This document shows, one piece after another, positions 1 to 6,154 of a stretch of DNA of 34,846 nt (positions are counted from its first letter, which is position 1; each line of letters starts with the position of its first letter). The notes beneath the pieces were generated by a model that did no database searches, had not been told where the DNA came from, and was given only the letters and a program-made list of their open reading frames with translations. A program made the position numbers and the translations under genes. The DNA comes from Nitrospira sp. (GTDB lineage Bacteria > Nitrospirota > Nitrospiria > Nitrospirales > Nitrospiraceae), in the NCBI GenBank assembly GCA_030692565.1, contig JAUYAO010000036.1, forward strand, positions 1-34,846, given 5' to 3'.

Positions 1-137
1 CCCCGCAGTTTCGGATTGGACTTCCTTCAGACCCCGCCTCACGGCGACGCCCTTGCCCTTCTCCTTGCCTTCGGCTCTGCGACAACCTGGCAGTCGGACT
101 TGCACCGACTAAGTAACGCGCCATGCCCGGCGCACAC
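1..137 (-). mobile_element. Group II intron, 5' part (domain I), running off the left edge
   Basis: Read on the minus strand, the segment starting at 137 opens with GTGTGCGCC, matching the GUGYG 5' consensus of group II introns. It continues with blocks typical of bacterial group II intron 5' regions: GGTGCAAGTCCGACTGCC, then GGGCAAGGGCGTC, then GTGAGGCGGGGTCTGAAGG. Downstream coding in sthA resumes exactly at 138, so the 5' splice boundary is placed at 137/138. The intron lies antisense to sthA and therefore could not be spliced from sthA mRNA. A six-base match (CGGATT at 12-17 against AATCCG at 140-145) could be part of an exon-binding/intron-binding pairing, but could also be chance. The maturase gene and the 3' end lie outside the window. 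Confidence 0.85.
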
Positions 138-1259
138 GAAATCCGGATCGTCCAGGATCAGATGCGGCGCAACTCTGTCGACATGATCTATGGCACCGCC
201 AGCTTCGCGGACCCACACCGGCTGCGCGTACAACAGACCTCCGGGACCGTCGAGCATACCGCCCACTTCATCGTCATCGCCGTCGGAACCGAGCCGGCCA
301 GGCCGCCCGAAATCCCCTTCGACGAAGAATCCATCATCGACACCGACGGACTCCTCACATTAAAACGTATTCCGCAGTCCATCGTGATCGTCGGGGGTGG
401 CGTGATCGGGACGGAATACGCGTCCATCCTGGCGACCATGGGGGTGCCGGTCATTCTGATCGATAAACGCCCACGCTTATTGGAGTTCGTCGATGCGGAA
501 ATCATCGAGGCCCTCCAGCGACAAATGAAAGAGATCGGCGTGACCCTGTACCACAAGGAAGAAGTCGTCAGCATTCAGAAAGAATTGAGCGGCCAGATTG
601 CCGTCACCTTACAGAAGGCCAAACCCATTTCGGCAGGCACATTGATGTATGCGATTGGGCGAGTCGGTGCCACTCGCGATCTCCAGCTGGAGCACATCGG
701 CCTCACGCCGGACAGCCGCGGCCGGCTCGCGGTCAATGAACATTTTCAAACCCCGGTCCCGCACATCTACGCGGCCGGCGACGTCATCGGCTTTCCCGCG
801 CTGGCTTCTACCTCCATGCAGCAAGGCCGGCATGCAGCCTGCCATGCATTCGGTCACCCGGATCGCACCGATACCGCCCTGCTGCCCTACGGCATTTATG
901 CAATCCCTGAAATTTCGATGGTGGGCCGCACAGAAGAGGACTTGGCCAAAGATCGGATCCCCTTCGGTGTCGGCATCGCCCGATACAAGGAGATTGCCCG
1001 CGGACAATTGATCGGCGACGAAATGGGCATGTTAAAGCTGTTGTTCCATCGACAGACTCGTGAGCTCTTAGGCGTCCACGCCATTGGCGAAGGCGCGACC
1101 GAGTTGATCCACATCGGGCAAGCCGTGATGGCCTATCACGGCCGCATCGAGTATTTCGTCGACACGGTCTTCAACTATCCAACTCTGGCCGAATGTTATA
1201 AAGTCGCTGCGCTAGACGGCATCAATCGGCTGCCGCGCCCCTGGCCGCCGACCCCTTAA
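123..1259 (+). CDS. sthA: Soluble pyridine nucleotide transhydrogenase (SthA), C-terminal part; 5' end replaced by intron
   Basis: This is an FAD-dependent NAD(P) transhydrogenase of the class I disulfide reductase family, which exchanges reducing equivalents between NADPH and NAD in the cytoplasm. The NAD-binding fold is seen at VIVGGGVIGTEYASI, the second FAD contact at HIYAAGDVIGFPALAS, and the C-terminal dimerisation domain ends in FNYPTLAECYKVAALDG. Compared with E. coli SthA (466 residues), about 95 N-terminal residues are missing, including the FAD GxGxxG motif and the segment where lipoamide dehydrogenases carry a redox CxxxxC. The ATG at 123 is inside the intron: codons 123-137 are intron sequence and genuine SthA sequence begins with Glu at 138. 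An in-frame TAA lies at 114-116. As it stands this is the distal fragment of a gene broken by insertion and is probably non-functional. Confidence 0.9.
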   Translation: MPGAHEIRIVQDQMRRNSVDMIYGTASFADPHRLRVQQTSGTVEHTAHFIVIAVGTEPARPPEIPFDEESIIDTDGLLTLKRIPQSIVIVGGGVIGTEYASILATMGVPVILIDKRPRLLEFVDAEIIEALQRQMKEIGVTLYHKEEVVSIQKELSGQIAVTLQKAKPISAGTLMYAIGRVGATRDLQLEHIGLTPDSRGRLAVNEHFQTPVPHIYAAGDVIGFPALASTSMQQGRHAACHAFGHPDRTDTALLPYGIYAIPEISMVGRTEEDLAKDRIPFGVGIARYKEIARGQLIGDEMGMLKLLFHRQTRELLGVHAIGEGATELIHIGQAVMAYHGRIEYFVDTVFNYPTLAECYKVAALDGINRLPRPWPPTP

Positions 1260-1288
1260 CCACATAGCACCTTGAATCAGGAGCCTCT

Positions 1289-1957
1289 ATGTCGTTTTCA
1301 AACCATCTCCGATCCCTGGCCACCTCCATCTGGGACGACCAGTTGACCCATCCCTTCGTTGCCGCCTTGGGCAACGGCACCCTGCCGGAACGAAAATTCA
1401 AATACTACATTCTGCAGGACGCCAGATTCCTCGGCGACCTCTCACGGGTGTTCGCCGCAGGGGCGGTGAAGGCTCCGGATGCGGACAGCGCGCTCCGCTT
1501 TGCCAAGCTGGCCGAAGAAACCATCGTCGTCGAGCGTAGCCTCCACGAAAGCTACGGCACCCAGTGGAAGATGAGCACCAGGCAGATGACGTCCGTACCG
1601 ATGGCCCCCACGAACTATGCCTACACCCGCCACATGCTCAGCGTGGCACAGAGCGGATCGGCCGCGGAGATTACCGTCGTCGCTCTCCCCTGCGCCTGGA
1701 TCTACTGCATCGTCGGGCAACATCTCTTAAAGAATGGCCCGCCTAAGAAGAATCATCCCTACCGCAACTGGCTCATGCTCTATGCCTCGCCGGAATTCGC
1801 CGAAGTCCAACGCTGGATGAGAAAAAAGGTCGATCAGTGGGCCAAGACCGCAGGCGTTGAAGAAAAACGCCGGATGGAAGAAGCCTTCATCATCAGCTCC
1901 CGTTACGAGTGGATGTTCTGGGAAATGGCGTGGAACGAGGAAACCTGGCCCGTGTGA
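1289..1957 (+). CDS. tenA: TenA family protein (aminopyrimidine aminohydrolase / thiaminase II)
   Basis: This 222-residue helical protein has the TenA/THI-4 fold, which salvages degraded thiamin by hydrolysing aminopyrimidines to HMP. The catalytic set of Bacillus subtilis TenA is matched almost position for position: Asp44 in LQDARFLGD, Cys135 in ALPCAWIYC, and a C-terminal Glu207 in SSRYEWMFWEMAW (family Glu205). Tyr112 of NYAYTRHM also fits; position 47 is Phe rather than Tyr. The start has a good ribosome binding site (AGGAG, 7 bases upstream). It follows sthA by 29 bp and probably shares its transcript. HMP made here would feed ThiD, encoded at 5342 beyond an accessory patch. Its last codons and stop form the left arm of a long palindrome. 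No TPP riboswitch was seen upstream. Confidence 0.85.
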   Translation: MSFSNHLRSLATSIWDDQLTHPFVAALGNGTLPERKFKYYILQDARFLGDLSRVFAAGAVKAPDADSALRFAKLAEETIVVERSLHESYGTQWKMSTRQMTSVPMAPTNYAYTRHMLSVAQSGSAAEITVVALPCAWIYCIVGQHLLKNGPPKKNHPYRNWLMLYASPEFAEVQRWMRKKVDQWAKTAGVEEKRRMEEAFIISSRYEWMFWEMAWNEETWPV

Positions 1958-2074
1958 GCCGACGGGTCCTGTCGCGAACCAGCCCGTCCATCCTCGCACC
2001 CCGCCCGGAGTAGGGACCCCGCTGCGGGCGGACGGGCACCCAGGTTCGCGCCACCCGTCGAGTCACACGGGCCA
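1946..2074. repeat. 129-bp palindromic element overlapping the tenA stop codon
   Basis: The outer arms at 1946-1980 and 2043-2074 are inverted copies. The core CCCGTGTGAGCCGACGGGT reads CCCGTGTGACTCGACGGGT in the opposite arm, followed on both sides by CGCGAACC. Inside lies a second stem, GCCCGTCC with GGACGGGC, and a third, CCGCCCG with CGGGCGG, so the whole block can fold into one extended hairpin. There is no T-run for a classical intrinsic terminator. The left arm includes the last codons and stop of tenA. It could be a small palindromic mobile element (REP or MITE-like), an RNA-stabilising 3' structure or a transcription barrier. It differs from the repeats at 9943-11284. Confidence 0.7.
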
Positions 2075-2221
2075 GATTGGGGGAGACAAAATGACGGGAG
2101 CGGATAGAGGGGCAGGGCAGGACCGTCTCGGGCTGCGCGCAATTTGGCCCAGCCCTGCTACCCAGCCCGTGACCTGTCTTCCCTTAGAATAGGCCCAGAC
2201 TCTATGACATGCTTCAAACCT
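2075..2221. other. Gene-free spacer between tenA and the accessory patch
   Basis: I see no convincing gene here. A 33-codon ORF at 2091-2192 has a purine-rich stretch upstream but no recognisable product. The only structure is a short possible hairpin, GCAGGGC with GCCCTGC, around 2113-2160. The strand orientation of genes changes across this spacer, and base composition becomes more AT-rich on the right. Confidence 0.4.
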
Positions 2222-2692
2222 TCAGGATAAGATATAGCTCACGAAGTCAGAGCGCGTGTATCGTGCCGGAGAAATCGTCTCCCCGATTTTATTGGGACCC
2301 GTCACGTAATACTTCCCATTTTTGCATGTAACGCGAAGCCATGATTGCCGCCCACCAGCGTCACCACCCATAAGACGAAATCCATTACTCCATTTGATGG
2401 CACAGACGACCTCGTTGCCACAGACCAGGAGGAGAAAGACCTTCTTAGTAGCGGCCGCTTTCTGAACTAGAAATTCTTTCAATGGGGATAAGAAAAAGAA
2501 GTTCCATGCCTTTCCCTTCTTTTGCTTCCACGTCCGGCCTTTTTTGAGAGCAAGAAGCCGGTCGTCATTAATGAGGTAAGACGCTCGTTGTCCGCATATG
2601 AGCTCCAGCTTCACGCATTTCTCATGGTTGAGGATCGGCAGCAACGCCTTCGCATACCATATATCTTGTTTCTGTAAGGTTGTGACGGGCAT
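2222..2692 (-). CDS. Hypothetical protein (156 aa)
   Basis: I do not recognise this protein. It is soluble, basic in its first half (a Lys/Trp-rich stretch around residues 50-65, KKGRTWKQKKGKAWNFFF), then has a beta-looking middle (KVFLLLVCGNEVVCAIKW) and no signal peptide or membrane helix. The start at 2692 is supported by a GAGGAG ribosome binding site 6-7 bases upstream. Its DNA is visibly more AT-rich than the flanking housekeeping genes, which suggests acquisition by transfer. It sits on the minus strand next to a nuclease-like gene and a toxin-antitoxin pair, so a role in an accessory or defence-like patch is possible but unproven. Confidence 0.6.
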   Translation of the reverse strand: MPVTTLQKQDIWYAKALLPILNHEKCVKLELICGQRASYLINDDRLLALKKGRTWKQKKGKAWNFFFLSPLKEFLVQKAAATKKVFLLLVCGNEVVCAIKWSNGFRLMGGDAGGRQSWLRVTCKNGKYYVTGPNKIGETISPARYTRSDFVSYILS

Positions 2693-2812
2693 GCGGGTCT
2701 CCTCAATTAATGGGGCATCTCAAACACCTACGACAAAGGCCATCATGTTTTTTGCAATTCTAAATTAAAGCCTGCGCCGCCACCCGTTGCCATAAAAACC
2801 AAACGGCATGTC

Positions 2813-3406
2813 TTATGCGCATCGCTCCAGTCCCCCGTTTCGCTGTGCTTCCCATATCGCATCGAACTGCTTCCGCCACGCCTCATAATTGCGGCGCTGC
2901 CGAAGCGTCTTCACATCAAAACGCATGTTGATCTCTATCACTGAGACCCTCTTGATGTCCCGTTTGCGCAGCACCCGGTCTGGCAGATACAGCTCGCTAT
3001 CGCTGTCATACACCACTACAAGAAACCCATAAGACAACCCATGCCTGAGGCCAAGCACTTCCAACTTGCGCACATCTTTCTCCACCGCTTTCTCCACCGC
3101 GGCTCGGTTAACCCCTGCAATCCTTGGAAACACCTTGAACTCCACCGCATAGATTGGCTTGCGCTGATTGAACACCACTAAATCTGGCCTGGGCCGCTGG
3201 CTGCCTGGTCCCTTGAGCGTTGCATCGCACCGAACGATCAACCGATCACGGCCTTTCCGTTCTAGAAACTTGCGGATGTAGCCATAAGCTGCCGCATGGA
3301 CATCCCGCTCATTGTGCAGCAGACATTTCCGAAGATCTTTATACAAGCCTTTGCCGAGCCCGCTCTTAATGAAGCCGTTGAATCTGTCCGCTTCGAACTT
3401 ACTCAT
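2813..3406 (-). CDS. Putative PD-(D/E)XK nuclease-like protein
   Basis: The 197-residue protein contains RPDLVVFNQRKPIYAVEFKV, split here as PDLVVF and AVEFKV: a Pro-Asp, about 14 residues, then Glu-Phe-Lys. That is the PD-(D/E)XK spacing of restriction-endonuclease-fold nucleases, with hydrophobic beta strands on both sides. Upstream helices are rich in basic residues (KFLERKGRDRL) and the C-terminus is Arg-rich. I chose the ATG at 3406 because it has GGAGGG just upstream; an in-frame ATG at 3514 would add 36 residues without a clear ribosome binding site. No DNA-recognition domain, methylase or helicase partner is visible next door. It may be a stand-alone nuclease, a remnant of a restriction or phage module, or an enzyme with an inactive fold. 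Confidence 0.55.
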   Translation of the reverse strand: MSKFEADRFNGFIKSGLGKGLYKDLRKCLLHNERDVHAAAYGYIRKFLERKGRDRLIVRCDATLKGPGSQRPRPDLVVFNQRKPIYAVEFKVFPRIAGVNRAAVEKAVEKDVRKLEVLGLRHGLSYGFLVVVYDSDSELYLPDRVLRKRDIKRVSVIEINMRFDVKTLRQRRNYEAWRKQFDAIWEAQRNGGLERCA

Positions 3407-3718
3407 GAAGCCCTCCCGCATCGATAGAAGCCCTGTCATCCCACGCACGTGGCAGGTGAATCGTATCAACCCCTCCGCATAAGGCAAAACAGTTTCGGAG
3501 AAACTGCGTATCACACACCCTCAATCCCTAGCCCGCATTTGTCATGACGGCTCATCTCAATAAGAATTGAACGTACCCCGCGTGCATCATCCTGGTGAGT
3601 TGCCGCAGGATGCAGCTGAAGATATGGCTGAATCTCAGTGAGCTTGGGGTATTGATTGCCCTAAGGCGGCTTGTCTATTGGCTGAGCACCGCACGCAAGC
3701 CATGCAGGAATTATCAAA
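3407..3718. other. Gene-free stretch between nuclease-like gene and toxin remnant
   Basis: About 310 bases with no supported gene. The first ~110 bases could encode the N-terminal extension of the nuclease-like ORF if the upstream start were used. The rest (3515-3718) has no long ORF, no hairpin with a T-run and no recognisable RNA gene. It may be decayed sequence from earlier insertions in this accessory patch. Confidence 0.4.
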
Positions 3719-4009
3719 TCATGGTTCAAGACGGAGGAGACGAGCTGTGTGATGAACAGTGAGGATATGGATCTCGTCGTGAATAAGGCGATAAACAATC
3801 CGGTAGGTGCCGTGAATCACTTCTCGAACAGCGGGATCGTTGACCTCCGGGACGACACGCCCGGACTGCGGAAAGGCAGGCAATCGTTCAGCAGAAGATA
3901 TCAATTGTTGGGTCACGAGTAGCGCGTAGTGGGGAGAATCCTGCGCGATGAAACGCCTGATCGACTGGACATCTTCAATAGCCCGGCGAGTTCAGACCAG
4001 CGGCATCAT
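3719..4009 (-). pseudogene. ParE/RelE-type toxin with a nonsense mutation at codon 6
   Basis: The conserved C-terminal core of a ParE/RelE plasmid-stabilisation toxin is clear: FPQSGRVVPE, then VREVIHGTYRIVYRLI, then ILTVHHTARLL. Translating upstream in the same frame gives MMPLV, a TGA stop at 3992-3994, then TRRAIEDVQSIRRFIAQ, which is the normal N-terminal toxin sequence. The family usually has Trp (or a similar residue) at this place, so TGG to TGA is the simplest reading. Full length would be 96 residues. The ATG at 4009 overlaps the antitoxin stop as ATGA, the usual coupling. A GTG at 3916 could give a 65-residue C-terminal piece, but that lacks the first helices and is unlikely to be toxic. 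Confidence 0.7.
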
Positions 4010-4188
4010 TTGAGAAGCTGACGAACCGCCTCGGCGTGGGGCACTGTTTCACCGCTATCGGACTGCCGGAGGCCCTCTTCGACTTTCGCCAGAAAACAGA
4101 GCCGCTCAATGGCATCCTCAAGCGTAGCGGTGTCTGGAAGCCCTTCGACCGCTTGAAGAATCCTCTGTTTGACCGTTCCAGTCGCCAT
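4006..4188 (-). CDS. Antitoxin-like partner of the ParE toxin remnant
   Basis: A 60-residue acidic protein directly upstream of the ParE-like toxin frame, overlapping it by ATGA, as in type II toxin-antitoxin operons. It is predicted mostly helical (VKQRILQAVEGLPDTATLED, AIERLCFLAKVEEGLRQ) and ends in a short tail that could wrap the toxin. I chose the ATG at 4188 because GAGGTG lies 6 bases upstream; a GTG at 4197 would add three residues. It has its own promoter at 4212-4240. With the partner toxin broken, the antitoxin may persist as a relic or as an anti-addiction protein against related toxins. The family assignment rests on context and size. Confidence 0.65.
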   Translation of the reverse strand: MATGTVKQRILQAVEGLPDTATLEDAIERLCFLAKVEEGLRQSDSGETVPHAEAVRQLLK

Positions 4189-4211
4189 AGTAATCACCTC
4201 TTACAATCCGT

Positions 4212-4240
4212 ACTCTAGGACACTTTTTCTGATGCGTCAA
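4212..4240 (-). promoter_or_regulatory. Sigma-70 type promoter of the toxin-antitoxin operon
   Basis: On the minus strand TTGACG (4240-4235) is separated by 17 bases from TAGAGT (4217-4212). Initiation would fall near 4205, giving a ~17-base leader with the GAGGTG ribosome binding site before the ATG at 4188. Confidence 0.6.
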
Positions 4241-4251
4241 CGTTCAGACGC
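4234..4251. promoter_or_regulatory. Candidate operator overlapping the -35 box of the TA promoter
   Basis: GCGTC (4234-4238) and GACGC (4247-4251) form an inverted repeat around a central AACGTT palindrome. It covers the -35 element, where autorepressing antitoxins usually bind. The binding protein is inferred only from position. Confidence 0.35.
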
Positions 4252-4320
4252 CTGCTCCTTGTGCAGAAAGACCACCTAATCAAACCAGCACACGGTATAC
4301 CAGTCAATCCCTATGAGCTC

Positions 4321-4348
4321 TAGACATGCAGCCCAACCTGAGTATAAT
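4321..4348 (+). promoter_or_regulatory. Sigma-70 type promoter for the FlgO-like/thiD operon
   Basis: TAGACA (4321-4326), a 16-base spacer and a perfect TATAAT (4343-4348). Initiation is expected around 4355, only about six bases before the ATG at 4361, so the first gene could be translated from a nearly leaderless mRNA. Confidence 0.5.
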
Positions 4349-4360
4349 GGCGCCACTCGT

Positions 4361-5326
4361 ATGATCAGACAGGTTCTCGCCATAACAGGACTCCTCTTCG
4401 GCACGCTGCTTTCCGGCCACGTCTTCGCGGCTGGAAACTATGAGGAGAGCCTCAAGCTCTTGGCTGACGGAGTGATCGCCGAATCTTTGAAAGCCAAGAA
4501 GGAACGCCTGGCCATTATCGACTTCACGGATGCCAAGGGCGCCGTCACGCCGATCGGACAGTTTTTAGCAGAGGAACTCGGCACACAGCTATTGGTAGCA
4601 GGCGAACTGAAGGTTGTGGAACACAAGCTCGTCAGCTCCACGCTCAAAAAGCGACACATCACCCAGATCGAGGCAACTTCCCCCAAAGCCCTGAAGGGGG
4701 CGGCGAAGGCCATCCGCACCGACGTCTTTGTCACGGGGTCTTACCTCGATGCTCCGGAGGGAATCCTGGTCACCGTGAAGCTCATGAACCCGTCGAATGC
4801 CCAGGCGATCGGCGCGGCGCGGGGCATGATCCCGAAAGCCGGACCCCTCGGTGAAATGGTCAAAGAATTCAATAAGCCGCCGGCGGTCAAAGTAGAGCCC
4901 CCGAAAGGGCCGACCACCCCGGAAGGATTGGGCTTCCATCGAAACGAATTCTATGAATTGGTCGTGCGGGCGCTGAGCCGGCAGGACAATCGGATCCGGA
5001 TGGATCTGACGATTGAAAACCGGTCTCCACGCGATGTAAAACTGCTCTGCCTCCTCCAAAATACCGTGTTGAGGGACGACCAGGGAGGGCAGTGGTCACA
5101 AAGTGTCGAAGGTAATCGCGAGGGGCTCTGCACCAGAGGCATCGAACTCTCGCCGCGGGAGAAGGATCGAGCGGTGCTGACCTTTGTTGCGCCGGCTGAC
5201 TCCACGGCCGTTTCGCAATTCACCTTCTCCTTTCATGAAAAATCGCCTCGCCGAGATGCCACGTTTACGATCGAAGGCCTCGCCGTTGAGACATCGCCGA
5301 CTCCGGTTACCCCAGCTACCCCTTAA
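4361..5326 (+). CDS. Exported FlgO-domain-like protein
   Basis: A 321-residue protein with a signal peptide (MIRQVLAITGLLFGTLLSG, cleavage probably after HVFA). Residues ~45-150 resemble the FlgO/CsgG-type domain: LAIIDFTDAKG, IGQFLAEELGTQLL, VVEHKLV and a later VFVTGSYLDAPEGILVTVKL. Family members are outer-membrane or periplasmic proteins linked to flagella or surface structures. The C-terminal half is a beta-rich domain (LVVRALSRQDNRIRMDLTIE, VLTFVAP) ending in a Thr/Pro tail. I chose the ATG at 4361 because it starts a proper signal peptide; the longer in-frame start at 4313 lies upstream of the promoter. thiD follows after 15 bp and is probably cotranscribed. The exact function is unknown. 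Confidence 0.7.
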   Translation: MIRQVLAITGLLFGTLLSGHVFAAGNYEESLKLLADGVIAESLKAKKERLAIIDFTDAKGAVTPIGQFLAEELGTQLLVAGELKVVEHKLVSSTLKKRHITQIEATSPKALKGAAKAIRTDVFVTGSYLDAPEGILVTVKLMNPSNAQAIGAARGMIPKAGPLGEMVKEFNKPPAVKVEPPKGPTTPEGLGFHRNEFYELVVRALSRQDNRIRMDLTIENRSPRDVKLLCLLQNTVLRDDQGGQWSQSVEGNREGLCTRGIELSPREKDRAVLTFVAPADSTAVSQFTFSFHEKSPRRDATFTIEGLAVETSPTPVTPATP

Positions 5327-5341
5327 CGAATCGGAACTATC

Positions 5342-6145
5342 ATGGCTGCACGCACCTTAAAGCAAGTTCTCACGATCGCCGGGTCCGACTCGGGCGGAGG
5401 CGCCGGGATTCAGGCGGACCTCAAATCCATGTCGGCCAACGGCGTCTTCGCGATGTCGGTGATTACCGCCGTCACAGCGCAGAACACGGAAGATGTGACC
5501 GATGTGTTCGAGCTGCCGACCTCCATCATTGCCTCGCAACTCGACGCCGTCTTCGACGACTTCGAGGTTTCCGCCGTCAAAACCGGCATGCTCTCCTCCA
5601 CGGCGATCGTCGAACTCGTAGCGAAAATGCTGGCCATACAAAAGGTCACGAATCTGGTCGTCGACCCGGTGATGATCTCCAAATCCGGCCGCGCACTTCT
5701 GAAGCCGGATGCCATCGACGCCCTCAAGAAACTGCTCTTTCCGCTCGCGCTCGTCGTGACCCCCAATATCCATGAGGCGCAGCAGCTTTCCGGCATCGCC
5801 ATCAGCAACCTGGCCGATGCGCGCCGCGCCGCGAAGATCATCCACGGCTTCGGCTCTCAGTACGTGCTGATCAAGGGCGGCCACCTGCTCACTGAGCGCG
5901 CCACCGACCTGCTCTATGACGGCCGGTTTTTCAATATCTATAAAGGCGAGTTCATCGACACGCCCCATACGCACGGCACCGGCTGCACCTTCGCCTCGGC
6001 GCTTGCGGCACAACTGGCGCGCGGCAAGGCCATGACGGATGCGGTGCAGGCTGCAAAGACCTATCTCACGGAGACGATCCGCCATAGTCTTGCCATTGGA
6101 CACGGCACCGGCCCGACCAATCACTTCTACTTTCTCGAAACGTAG
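5342..6145 (+). CDS. thiD: Hydroxymethylpyrimidine/phosphomethylpyrimidine kinase (ThiD)
   Basis: ThiD phosphorylates HMP and HMP-phosphate to HMP-pyrophosphate for thiamin synthesis in the cytoplasm. The 267-residue length is standard. Family motifs are complete: TIAGSDSGGGAGIQAD (residues 11-26, substrate binding), VVDPVMISKSG (106-116), and the anion-hole/catalytic HGTGCTFASALAA with Cys215. It lies 15 bp after the FlgO-like gene and 9 bp before a membrane protein, with no TPP riboswitch seen, so its expression seems tied to the upstream promoter. TenA at 1289 would supply HMP by salvage, and only an AT-richer accessory patch separates the two. Confidence 0.95.
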   Translation: MAARTLKQVLTIAGSDSGGGAGIQADLKSMSANGVFAMSVITAVTAQNTEDVTDVFELPTSIIASQLDAVFDDFEVSAVKTGMLSSTAIVELVAKMLAIQKVTNLVVDPVMISKSGRALLKPDAIDALKKLLFPLALVVTPNIHEAQQLSGIAISNLADARRAAKIIHGFGSQYVLIKGGHLLTERATDLLYDGRFFNIYKGEFIDTPHTHGTGCTFASALAAQLARGKAMTDAVQAAKTYLTETIRHSLAIGHGTGPTNHFYFLET

Positions 6146-6154
6146 GGACCAACG

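Noticed and set aside
1260-1288. Possible TPP riboswitch before tenA, also looked for before thiD (5327-5341)
   Set aside because: Both gaps are far too short for a thi-box aptamer and none of its conserved blocks is seen.
2091-2192. A 33-codon ORF with a purine-rich upstream stretch
   Set aside because: Too short, no recognisable product, and it lies directly after a palindrome in a spacer with no other coding signs.
5357-6124. A 255-codon minus-strand frame opposite thiD
   Set aside because: It is a shadow of thiD, which has complete catalytic motifs on the other strand.
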